From assembly GCA_019044685.2 (NCBI GenBank), contig JAGTXX020000001.1, positions 1 through 64,000 on the forward strand: 64,000 nucleotides of DNA, written 5' to 3'. Position 1 is the first letter of the stretch. Every line of letters starts with the position of its first letter. The notes beneath the pieces were generated by a model that saw only the letters and a program-made list of their open reading frames with translations, did not search any database and was not told where the DNA came from. Shown in pieces: positions 1-9,300 of this stretch. The position numbers and the translations under genes are program-made. This DNA comes from Nannochloris sp. 'desiccata'. Its lineage: Eukaryota; Chlorophyta; Trebouxiophyceae; Chlorellales; Chlorellaceae.

Positions 1-173
1 CCCTAAACCCTAAACCCTAAACCCTAAACCCTAAACCCTAAACCCTAAACCCTAAACCCTAAACCCTAAACCCTAAACCCTAAACCCTAAACCCTAAAAC
101 CTAAACCCTAAACCCTAAAACCCTAAGACCCAAAAAACCCTAAAAACCCTAAAAAAACCCTAAAAAAACCCTA
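1..173. repeat. Telomere repeat array (CCCTAAA)n
   Basis: The window starts with uninterrupted CCCTAAA units for about 95 bases. They then degenerate into variants such as CCCTAAAA, CCTAAA and CCCTAAAAAAA until about 173. CCCTAAA is the C-rich strand of the Arabidopsis-type telomere (TTTAGGG), so this is the left chromosome end. The degenerate proximal part is typical of old, no longer telomerase-maintained units. No host gene lies between the array and the retrotransposon. Confidence 0.97.
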
Positions 174-268
174 AAGACCTGATCTTAAGAGCAAGGATTT
201 GTCCACTAAAAAGCCGATCTGGCTCCAGACTGGGCAAAATGCGCGCCAGCGGATGCGGCTCCAAGACC

Positions 269-1963
269 TTATAGATAATCATCAGCATGAGGAGATAAAG
301 AAGCGGGCAAAACTGAATCAGCCAATAAGGAAGCAGGAGTATGAGGGTGCAGACCATGATTAAGAAAGAAAGGAGTTTGACCAGTAGCACCTTGCTTGGA
401 GTTGTTGATAGCAAATTCGACTGAAGAAATATGTTGAGACCAGTTGCTGGGATTAGCAGCAGTCCAGTTAGTCAGGGTTTCTTTAATAGTACGGTGACTA
501 CGCTCTGCTAGACCATCAGTTTGAGGGTGCATAGCAGTGGACATCAGCAAATCAGTACCTAAAATTTTCATTAATTCTTGCCAAAACGCTGATGTAAACC
601 TTGAATCACGGTCAGAAACAATAGATTTAGGCAGACCATGATACTTAAATACACCATCGTAAAAGAGACGAGCAGTACCTTCTCCAGTGATAGATTTCAT
701 ACAGGGCAAGATATGAACCATTTTAGACATACGATCAGTAACGCTTAACGCGTAATCCATCCCGGCCTCGTCCGGCGGCATATCAAAGAAGTCAATATTC
801 ACAGCCAGCCAAGGTAGTTTGGGTACCTGTACTGGTACCATCTTACCATACATGGCTTGATTATCTGGTTTATTACGTTGGCAGTGCGGACAATGAGTGA
901 TGTATTTCACTACATCAGCATGCAACGTAGGCCACCAGTAGTGACGACGCACCGACACTTCAGTGCGCTCAACACCCATGTGACCAGCAGTAGGTGAGTC
1001 GTGAAATTCATGAAGTAAGGCGTGAACTTTACTATGAGGTACAACCAAACACCACTGTGAACCATAAAGACGATACAATTTATCATCAGGCATCGCGAAT
1101 CTCTTCTTTGACAAGGTCCCGGCAGCAAACTTTTCTAGCAGATTTTTAATTGCTGGATCAGAATTGCATGCTGCTGACCAGCCATCCAGAAGTTTATTAT
1201 CAGCATCACTACCACCAACATTTATTGTATTAACTTGCAGCTGCTCGAGCCACCCTCTTCTGCTTAAAGCATCAGCAACAACATTATCTCTGCCAGCGAT
1301 GTGTTTGATCTGGATATCAAATTCAGCCAGAAAATCTTTCCAGCGCATGTGTCTGCGAGTTTCTTTAATCCCTTTTTTTGTAAGGAAAGTAGACAGACCC
1401 ATGTGGTCAGATAACACAGTCACCTGAGCATTCTTCAGATAATGTTCAAAATATTTCAAGGCAAGGATGACAGCACACAGCTCTTGCTCGGGCACGCCGT
1501 AATTTAGCTGTGCAGGGGTATAGCAGCTGCTCCAGAAAGCAATAGGATGCCTGCCATCATCAAAGTCTTGATACAACGCACCACCCATGCCAACACCACT
1601 GGCATCGGTGTATAAATGAAACATACCACCAAATTTGGGAGGTCGCAGTACGGGAGCGCTGATGAGAGCCTGTTTTAAATCATCAAATGCTGCCTGCTGT
1701 TCGGTTCCCCAGATATAAGGTGTTTCTTTCTTTGTTAACTTGTTCAAAGGTGCCATAATAGACGCACAGTGTTCAATATGCCTTCTATGAAAATTTACAG
1801 CACCAGTAAACGACTTCAACTCACTAACATTGGTGGGAGCGGTCCATTCGGCAATCGCGGCAACCTTCTTAGGATCAGGTCTAATACCATTAGCAGACAC
1901 CAAATGACCCAGAAATTCCACCTCAGCTAAACCATTTCCATTTAGTTCTAGTTTCTTCATCAA
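269..1963 (-). pseudogene. Gypsy pol fragment: RT thumb, RNase H, integrase
   Basis: This 564-codon open stretch begins inside the reverse transcriptase, at the region that follows the palm (EFLGHLVSANGI). It continues into RNase H (YTDASGVGMGGAL near residue 116). The integrase follows, with an H-H-C-C zinc finger at about residues 318-361 and a catalytic core whose acidic residues are visible in NIDFFD (about 388), SDRDSRF (about 448) and AERSHRT (about 484). The YxDD polymerase motif is absent. The chromodomain or C-terminal tail expected of many Gypsy integrases is cut off by a stop at 269, about 95 bases from the telomere array. It cannot polymerise DNA on its own. Confidence 0.93.
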
Positions 1964-2321
1964 AATGATCTGGAATGGAGACGTCCAATATAGGAGAGTC
2001 CGACAGGGGATCAGTTTTCCATTGCACCGCTACGACAAAAACATCTTGAACTTGATTCAGTCTAAGGTCGCGTTCATAAGTAGCCATGCTGCACAGAGGG
2101 AACGACGGTGCAGGAACCTTATCTGAATACAAGAGTAATTCCATTCCATCAGCAGTAGACAGTTGGACTTGTTGCTGCTTAGGCATGAACGTAACGTCGG
2201 TAAACTGATCCACCCAGTCCATACCAAGAATGACATCAAAACCAGAAAGCGGAGCAACCACAAAGCTATGAGTACCACGATATTCACTAATACTAAGAGA
2301 AATGTTCCCCAGCACTTGTTT
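1923..2321 (-). pseudogene. Gypsy protease C-terminal half and protease-RT linker
   Basis: This frame contains the second half of an aspartic protease fold (FDVILGMDW, the usual flap-distal motif of Gypsy proteases), followed by linker sequence. The frame ends at 1923 just as the RT thumb starts in another frame at about 1963, so an internal deletion with a frame change removed the RT palm. The N-terminal half, including the D-T-G-A active site, lies on the other side of the CACTA insertion (14977-15828). The 3-bp duplication TTT at 2319-2321 and 14977-14979 shows that the two halves were once contiguous. Confidence 0.88.
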
Positions 2322-2360
2322 CACTATAGGAAAAAAAGCTTGCTTATCTTGAGCTTATCT
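2322..2360 (+). repeat. CACTA left terminal inverted repeat
   Basis: It begins CACTATAGGAAAAA and ends in GCTTATCT. It matches the inverse complement of 14939-14976 except for an AAGC/GTC difference after the A-run. It starts directly after the TTT duplication at 2319-2321. Confidence 0.95.
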
Positions 2361-2625
2361 TTTTTCTTATCCTCGGCTTATCTCGTGCTTATATTTTTCT
2401 TATCCTTGGCTTATCTTACACCCAAGTTTCTTATCTTTGCTTATATCTGTAGCACTATAAGCAAGATAAGCAAGATAAGAAAAGATAAGAAAAATAAGAA
2501 AAGATAAGAAAAATAAGAAAAGATAAGAAAAATAAGAAAAGATAAGAAAAATAAGAAAAGATAAGAATGTCGAGCTAAAATAAGAAAAGATAAGAAAAGA
2601 TAAGCATATTCTTATCTTTGCTGCT
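2330..2625. repeat. CACTA left subterminal GATAAG array
   Basis: Dozens of short CTTATC/GATAAG motifs occur in both orientations. Up to about 2460 they read mostly CTTATC, then invert to GATAAG. From 2480 to 2620 they condense into a near-perfect tandem of GATAAGAAAAATAAGAAAA. In CACTA elements such subterminal motifs bind the transposase complex. This is by analogy; the binding itself is inferred. Confidence 0.85.
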
Positions 2626-2661
2626 GTTATGCAGGTTAAGCAGGATAAGCAATTATATGGC

Positions 2662-3245
2662 TCACTCCATAGACCCGTAATCCGCCTCATCCTCATCGTA
2701 CTCCTCCTTGCTCAGCTTGCTCTGCTTACCTGCCTTCTTCGCCTTCTTGCTTGGACCACCATGGTCCGGACTGCCACTCGCAAAGGCATCACTGGTGGTA
2801 AGAAGGGATCTCTTGGTAGCCTGCAAAAAAGAATGGAGAAGGGGGAGAAGACGAAAAAAGAGTTAGTAGCTTAACTTAAACAACAGGAAATATGAAATAT
2901 AACTCACCGTTCCTGCTGCTACGTTTACCTGCAAAGAAGAACCATTTGAAAGCTTGAGTACTTTATCACACAACTAAATTCATAAGAAATGTAGCTTACC
3001 TTGTTATGCAACCTTGGAGATTTCCGTGGAGACGTGACTTCCCCAGTAGCCTTGTAGAACTGAGCCCTCGAATCTCCAAATGTCTCTTTCGTTGGGAGGC
3101 TATCCCATTCTTTTCCAGGGAGTGTTCCTTTCTTGTAATGCGTCTCGAATTCTTTAGCCCACGTGGCAGCAGTTCTTTTCCATTCGTCTCCATGAGCACT
3201 ATATGCTTTTGCCGCCTTAGTGTCACAGACTGACTCACTCCTTTC
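2662..3245 (-). CDS. Small basic cargo protein, 5' end unclear
   Basis: Three exons splice in frame on the minus strand: about 3245-3000, a 21-base micro-exon 2928-2908, and 2820-2662, all with GT-AG borders (introns 2929-2999 and 2821-2907). The product has a charged N-terminal half rich in Lys, Trp and Thr, then a KSPR-type basic stretch, then a Lys-rich and finally acidic C-terminus ending GSME. It looks nuclear (KKAKKAGKQ) but has no recognised domain. No in-frame ATG precedes the first exon, and a TAA lies just upstream. The other frame stays open across that point, so the 5' end is either frameshifted or uses an exon I could not place. It may be a decaying gene. Confidence 0.55.
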
Positions 3246-3463
3246 TTCCTTGAGATTCCTTTAGATTCTCTTCTTGAATCCGATGCTGTTGATTGCTGAA
3301 CACTCTTTAATTGTTATCTAAAAGTGCTGTAACGTTGATTTGCTGAATAGAAAGTTGCTAGAAGAGTTAAACTCTAACACTGGTTTCAGCTTTGGATTTT
3401 GGAAGCCCATCTAATCATAAAAATTCCAAAATTTAGAACTGACCTTGTTGGCCCTGTTGTTGT
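3246..3463. promoter_or_regulatory. Divergent intergenic region within CACTA
   Basis: This short AT-rich spacer separates the minus-strand basic-protein gene from the plus-strand gag-like ORF. It probably serves as leader or promoter for both. No LTR, primer binding site or terminal repeat was seen here, which matters for deciding whether the gag-like ORF belongs to a nested retrotransposon. Confidence 0.35.
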
Positions 3464-4414
3464 ATGCCTGTACTCCGCAACGGAAGACAAATAGGTATTA
3501 TGAGTCAAGCTGATGAAGGAGAGGCTGGCGCAAGCCAGCAGACCGCTGTGATCTTGAGTCCATTGGACGAGTTTAAAATGAAGAACGAAGTTGCGAAGCA
3601 ACTGCGGGCTGGAGGAGCCTTTAATGGTGATCGAAGTAAGACCAAAGGTTTCGTAGAAAGAGTAGAGCGTATGTTTGGGGGTAGTGTTGGTGATTATCTC
3701 TCCCCCAAGTTGCGAGCTGAGGCTGTGGTCGAGTCTTTCGGCCCCGAGGTAGAGAAGTCCTTTGGCCTCGTTCGTACTGCTGAGTTGCTGAGTTCTTGGG
3801 ATAATGTGAAAGAATGGATTCAATCGAATTACGGTGATCCCAATAACCCTCGTCTGGAAGCCGTCCGAGTGCTGAAAAAGATTTCTTTTGTCGGCCGCTC
3901 GGTGCCCAAAGAAACCGAAAGACTTGCTGAAGCGTTCAAAGAGTTGGGCATGGATCCTAAAACAGCAGCTTTGTTCTATGTGGATGCTATGAGCGAAGAA
4001 TCAGTTTTTGATTTCATGTCACAGTATGGCCGCGTGTTTGAGAATTGGGACTTCCAAGAACTGGTTGCGACAGTGAATCCCATGGCTGAGAAATTCAACC
4101 AGAAGGCGAAACAAGCTAGGGGAGGTCCTACTGATAAGCCCGCTTATACTCCTAAACCCCCGACCAAAAGGAGCGGTGGTGGGTTTAATTATGCTGCTAT
4201 GCTGGAATCACTGAGTGCTGTGAAATGGCTGACTGGCGATTACAAGCCTGCAAATGTTGAGGCATTGAAAGCTAAGCTGGACGACACGAACCCAGATAGC
4301 GAAAAGTTGAGAGCTTTTATACGCCACCATAACTTGTGCTTCATATGTCGTCAATCTAATCATAGGTCTACCCACTGCCCCAACAAGAATTCTGGTGGGG
4401 CAGGTCGCCAATGA
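3464..4414 (+). CDS. Gag-like protein with CCHC zinc knuckle
   Basis: A 316-residue ORF with a helical capsid-like body, a basic proline-rich linker around residues 215-245, and a C-terminal zinc knuckle CFICRQSNHRSTHC (CX2CX4HX4C) near residues 297-310. This is the layout of a Ty3/Gypsy-type Gag, which would form particles and bind nucleic acid through the knuckle. It is intact and differs from the Gag of the surrounding Gypsy element. A second Met lies at residue 13. Its stop overlaps the next ORF's start in ATGA, which suggests coupled termination-reinitiation or frameshifting. No reverse transcriptase follows, so it is either cargo of the CACTA element or the remnant of a nested retroelement. 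Confidence 0.8.
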   Translation: MPVLRNGRQIGIMSQADEGEAGASQQTAVILSPLDEFKMKNEVAKQLRAGGAFNGDRSKTKGFVERVERMFGGSVGDYLSPKLRAEAVVESFGPEVEKSFGLVRTAELLSSWDNVKEWIQSNYGDPNNPRLEAVRVLKKISFVGRSVPKETERLAEAFKELGMDPKTAALFYVDAMSEESVFDFMSQYGRVFENWDFQELVATVNPMAEKFNQKAKQARGGPTDKPAYTPKPPTKRSGGGFNYAAMLESLSAVKWLTGDYKPANVEALKAKLDDTNPDSEKLRAFIRHHNLCFICRQSNHRSTHCPNKNSGGAGRQ

Positions 4415-5052
4415 GCGCTGCTGCTCCGCTTTACAGCGCAGCCAGCAGGCGTTGTGAAGTGACTTGGAGTTGGTTTTCCGAAGCCAACCAAGCTGGGCTG
4501 GATCTAAAAATGGATCAAAAGATGGAGTTTAATACGCAACTGAATGTGTCGGAATTAAATACTTATTCCGTTGTTGCTGAGCCAACAGTCGGCTGGAGTT
4601 CTGAGCCAACTTTTGCCGCTGTGAAGGACGATGCTGTTCCGCTGACCACTGTTTATAATGCTGTGCTGAATAAGAAGAATGTTCGTGTTCTTATTGATAA
4701 TGGATCAAGTTTCAATATTGTCTCTGAGTCTTTTGTCAGAAAGAACGAATGGCAAACGAACGCTGCTGCTGCTGTAAATGTCACTCTAGCTGATGGCCGT
4801 CGCCACAGCGGTGACCGAGTGTTGAGAAATTCTAAGTTGAAGTTGGGCTGTGTTAATGATACGCTGAATCTACGAGTCTACCCAGTGCAAAACTATGATG
4901 TCATTCTAGGGGTACCGTGGTTGATTAAAATGAAGGCTAATATCGACTTTAGCTCAGGTGATTTAGTCGTGCTGAAAAATGGTAGAGTGAAGAAAATTAA
5001 ATCGGCAACTACCGTCGCTAAAGAAAGTAATGCTGGGCGCCGCCCAGACTAG
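4411..5052 (+). CDS. Retropepsin-like aspartic protease ORF
   Basis: This 213-residue ORF overlaps the Gag-like stop by four bases (ATGA). The protease core has VLIDNGSSFNIV, where D-N-G-S replaces the common D-T/S-G, a substitution also seen in plant Gypsy proteases. The conserved NYDVILGVPWL follows about 90 residues later. The N-terminal 80 residues are not recognised. The ORF ends after a basic stretch with no RT, RNase H or integrase. It converges with a minus-strand gene, overlapping its 3' end by 35 bases. With the upstream ORF it forms a Gag-protease pair that could assemble and process particles; that function is inference. Confidence 0.75.
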   Translation: MSAAAPLYSAASRRCEVTWSWFSEANQAGLDLKMDQKMEFNTQLNVSELNTYSVVAEPTVGWSSEPTFAAVKDDAVPLTTVYNAVLNKKNVRVLIDNGSSFNIVSESFVRKNEWQTNAAAAVNVTLADGRRHSGDRVLRNSKLKLGCVNDTLNLRVYPVQNYDVILGVPWLIKMKANIDFSSGDLVVLKNGRVKKIKSATTVAKESNAGRRPD

Positions 5053-6152
5053 CCTCTTCATTCTTGACTTCAGCTTCCGGGTTCGCCAATAACTTCTGCG
5101 CTATCTCCTCGCCCATCTTCCTACTCCGGTTTGCACCCTTCACGTGCTTAACGATGAGAGACTTCATTTGCATGGGAGTGATACTCTTCGATGCTCCGTT
5201 TGCAACCCTGGTGTTGACATACAAGTCCCACAGTATCCGGTTCACGGCGGCTTCCCATACAGGTACGATGTACATTCCACTTTCCTTGTCTTGTGCCATA
5301 TACTTGGCCGACAGTTCCCTGATGTGACGGTTGTGCGCTGCAAAGAAATAAAAAGAATATTTAGACAGAATATTTAGATACGGTCACTGGAGTGCCGCCG
5401 GACCGGCGCATTGGGTCCATTACCCTCCTGAAAGATAGCCCAGTGACCCAAGTGAACTCATGAGCGGTTTACTTACGATCTCCTTTGCCACGGCGTTTGG
5501 GATTAGCAGGATCCCTTGTGTCACTCGTGAGCGTCTCCTGGGTACCCAAAGTCAACGTAATGCGCGCATGAGGGTCGTCCGCATGAGTCATTGAAGGCCC
5601 TTTGGTTTCCGCGTGGGTGTCGATGTTAACTTCGTATACAAGCTCCCAGACCATTTTTCCCTCTTCACTGCATACAAAGAATAAATGCGATGACATTTAT
5701 CATCACCATCCTCCTCAAAACCTGCAGTTCTACTCCAGTAATTCAAATCATCGATGAGGAGCATCTCACCTCAAAGTCGCGCTGCTCCCCAGCGCCATCT
5801 CCGCGTACGCGCGCGTTGGAGTTGCAATAGCTTTTTTAATCAGACTGACCACTTTATGCTCAGGTGTCACTGCAAGCTGGGACGTGCCCTCGATGGTGAT
5901 CCCGCGCTTATAACAAACCTCCATTGCGCGGCCATAATATGAGCTTACCTTCGCTTCCAAGCTACGCAAAACAGGCTTAACCATAGCTTCTACCCCGTCC
6001 TCGTCGATATCGACAGACGTCAGCTCCCGGGGGGGCGGTGCCTTACCAATGATCGAATTCATTTCACTCGGATTAATGCGCAACACAAGTGCGCTGTAGG
6101 TCTCCTCCTCCTCTGGAGCCTTGCTTGTGGTCTTTGTGGATTTTTTCGCCAT
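5018..6152 (-). CDS. Unknown three-exon CACTA cargo protein
   Basis: Exons 6152-5770, 5667-5477 and 5337-5018 join in frame (phases 2 and 1) to give about 297 residues from the ATG at 6152. The protein begins MAKKSTKTTSKAP, a basic Ser/Thr/Lys tail, followed by an acidic run and ETYS. There is a long helix around residues 60-95 ending in YKRGITIEG, a middle region rich in charged residues, and a helical C-terminus. I do not recognise a family. The second intron (5338-5476) contains one of the GTCACTGG inverted-repeat modules. Upstream coding-like sequence continues in frame without a Met to 6205, then breaks frame relative to a possible ATG at 6285. The original start may therefore have been further upstream. 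Confidence 0.7.
5382..5448. repeat. Intronic inverted-repeat module, copy 1
   Basis: GGTCACTGGAGTGCC at the left is mirrored by GATAGCCCAGTGACC at the right, enclosing about 35 bases. It sits inside the intron 5338-5476 of the minus-strand cargo gene. Related modules occur in other genes of this CACTA element. Confidence 0.8.
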
Positions 6153-6373
6153 CACTTTGCGCTTCAAGAGTGTTATTTCTGCCTGCAAATTTTGAATTTC
6201 ATCTTCTTAACCGCTCCTCGTTTTCAACAATTCCTGGGACAAAACGAAAGCCGTCCTCCTGTACGCTTATTTCTGTTAAATCCATTCAATTGTATTCAGA
6301 AATATATTATTAGACCATCTCAGTGTGCGTTTATCTTTCCGTTTAACTCTTCCCGTTCAAATATTTAAATGCA
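6153..6373. promoter_or_regulatory. Divergent promoter region, cargo gene and transposase
   Basis: This region lies between the minus-strand cargo gene and the transposase ATG at 6374. On the minus strand it also contains about 26 coding-like codons starting with an ATG at 6285. They end in a stop where the neighbouring frame continues the same charged, coil-like pattern, so part of it may be former coding sequence with a one-base change near 6208. A minus-strand intron there cannot be excluded. Confidence 0.4.
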
Positions 6374-9300
6374 ATGGAGGAATCGGACCATGATGGGCCC
6401 AGCTCCGCAAACCACTCCCAACCTGTAAGCTTTGGAGTGGGATTACGCTATGAACATCACGATCTGCGGTTGCAACGTCCTCAATGGGTCTTTGCTGACG
6501 TTTTGGCCAAGTCCAGGGACGCCATCTCAAATCAAGATGTGTACCAGATCAAGATAGTTCACGATGGCGAGGTCCGCCACGTTGCTGTTGACAGCTTGAG
6601 GGAGATTCCAAGAGGTAGAAAAATCCCATCAACTCATTTGGATCACGAAGAAAATTGCAAAAAATGCGAGCAGGGTTTGAAGGGCAAAAATGCGCGCTGG
6701 TTTTATTCTAGCATCCATTACAGTGGAGAGTGTGTGGAGTATTACAAAGCTCGAGCTCAAAGATCTAAACGCCAGCGGCGTGCTGAAAACGCCTCGGACG
6801 GTGAGGATGCCTTGGTGCCGGTAAGTTTGAGGTCCAGTCACTGGGGTACCCTTTTCCTTGCAGTCCCTCGTTGATTCGGTGCTTTCAAGACAGCCCAGTG
6901 ACCTAGCCCATTTCCTGCAGGCCGATATCGACGAAGAAGACGTCCTGCTAGACCGCGATCCAGAAGCACACCCTTTCCGCACATACGACGCTAGAATTCA
7001 TCAATACTGGGAAGATGGCGCAGTGGAAGAGGCCGAAATTGGCAGCGACGACGATGAAGATGCCGGTGGTTTTGAGCCCTTTTGGGATTCCGGATTCCAA
7101 TTCCCAGAGCCTGAGGAATTGGAAGAACCCGAACAGGGTCCTGCAGGAGGTGATGATCACCGCCATATCCCCCCACCCGAGGTTTATTTCGATAGGCTCC
7201 TCGACAACGAGTACCCAGATCTGTATGCAAATGATGATGGCCAAGCAGGCGAAGATACACCTGGCAAGGTGGCCTACTACCGCAAGCGGCTGAATGACCC
7301 TATTCACCACGCTACAGACACTAAGCTGAAGGATCATTTAAATTATTTGGCTATCCAATACATTGGCGAAACTCGGGACCACTTTGAGAAGTGGCTTAAA
7401 ATATTACAGATGGGCTTCCCAACTCCAAACATTGTACCTACAAGCGCGTACGTCGTGATGAGACTCGTAGGCGTTCGAGATCTCGCAGACCACATCTATC
7501 ACTTTTGTCCTTGTGGGCGATACCGCTACGCAAAAGAGCCAATTGCTAAGTGTACGCAAGCCTTTTGTCCAAAATGTGGGGAGACACGATTCCAGAAGGA
7601 CGTCAATGGTCGACTCTCGCCTCGATCGTGGTGCTTTTACTTGGGCCTGGATGTTGCTATCAAGGAGTTCCTCTTTGCCAATCCAAATTATACCTCGGCG
7701 AGAGTTGCTGCAAGAGGTTTTGACCTAGGGGAACACACCTTTTGGGGGTGCAAGGAGACAAAACGCTATCGCCAATATTTCGTGAAACACTTCAATAAAG
7801 ACTATCTAGCTGATGCAAACAATGATGCATATGAGTTGTTTGGTGATTTCTTTCAGTCTTTTAAGGGTAAAAATCACAGTACCGGTGCAATTTTATTACG
7901 GAGTCTAGGCCTTGACACGGAGAAACGGGCCCAACTTGAGTTCACAGTGCCCTTGATGATAATTCCTGGCCCTAAGGCTCCTAAACATGCAACTCCCTAT
8001 ATGGAGCTGATAGCTAGGGACTTCATGAATCTATTGAAAGATGGAGTAGAGATCTCTGGGGCCGTCAAGTGGGCGGACGTGGATCTTGGGAAGGAACCTG
8101 TCTTGGTGCGTGTCCCGCGATTCCGACATAGGCCAATCCTAGTTGGTTTTGACGGAGATATCCCTATGCAACAGTGGGTTGCCAACTCAATCAAGTCTTG
8201 TCAAGCTTTTCTGGCGTGTTTTAAGTGTTTGATGAATGGAGTTAAGGTAGGTCACTGGGCTGCCGCTCAGCTGTTGATTTCGCTGCTTTCTTCATTTTTT
8301 TGACACCCCAGTGACCCTGTATAATTTAGTGTTGTCTGCAGAATTACAGGAAATATGAGACCAGAGCTACGGTGTACCCTGGGTTTAATGAACCCCTAGA
8401 GTCGACTGTAGGCCCCGGACTAGGCAAATCTTACCAGCTAGGTGTTGATGCGGAACGCGGTTTAACCCACAAGCAACAGAAAGCCCGCGCCGAGGCTGCC
8501 GAGAAGGACGGCAAGAAAGACCGTCATAAACGTTGGGGTGTCTTTGGTCCGTGCGTCTTTATGAAGTATCTCCCATACCTAGATTACAATAACTTCTTCA
8601 GAACGCCCCTACACCACATATTCCTGCTGGGGCTTGTGAAAGATTTTTGGAAAGAGGTCTTACGATGGGATACAAAAGGTGCGTGGCGACCAGATGAGCA
8701 ATGTTTTGATGAGATCTGTCTGTCCAAAGAAGATATCAAACTGCTACGCAAGATGTTTGACGAGGGCGAGTTCAGAGTGACGTGGGATTTTAACCGAGCT
8801 GCACCAAAGCTCCGGTATCTAGGACAGTGGATGTGCGAAGACTGGTTGCGCTTCACTCTTGTCTTCTCTCCCTTCATTCGGCGTGAAATTATGGGTGTGG
8901 AGCTGCCTCCGCTGGCCGCAGAGATGTGGCAAAACTTGCGCAAAGCTGTGATTTATTATATTTACTGCCTGAGTGAAGAGGATTATTCTGAAGAGAAACA
9001 GGAAGAAGCCTATGCCGCTTTGTTGAAATATGGCCAGTTGATTGAAGCCAATGTACCCAGGAAGCTCACTTCACAACTCCACCGCGCTGCTTGTTGGCTG
9101 CCACGTCAGCTGGTTAGACTGGGTGCAACAGGTTTGTATGGGGAGTTGTACGGCGAGAGATCTTTGAAGTTTTTGAAGAATGCCACTGGAGGCACTTCAG
9201 TTCGTGACCCTGAGAAGATCCAGGCCAACGCTATGCTGTTCCGAGCTGCATTGTATACCTTTGCAGCCATCCACAGGGCCATACTCCCTTCGGAATTAAA

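Noticed and set aside
160..414. 84-codon hydrophobic minus-strand ORF next to the telomere
   Set aside because: It overlaps the integrase end in another frame and is a shadow of the retrotransposon.
2480..2620. Regular short repeats that could look like a CRISPR array
   Set aside because: Units are low-complexity GATAAGAAAAATAAG tandems without unique spacers, in a eukaryotic transposon end.
3464..5052. A complete nested LTR retrotransposon
   Set aside because: No RT, RNase H, integrase, LTR or target duplication was found; only gag and protease are present.
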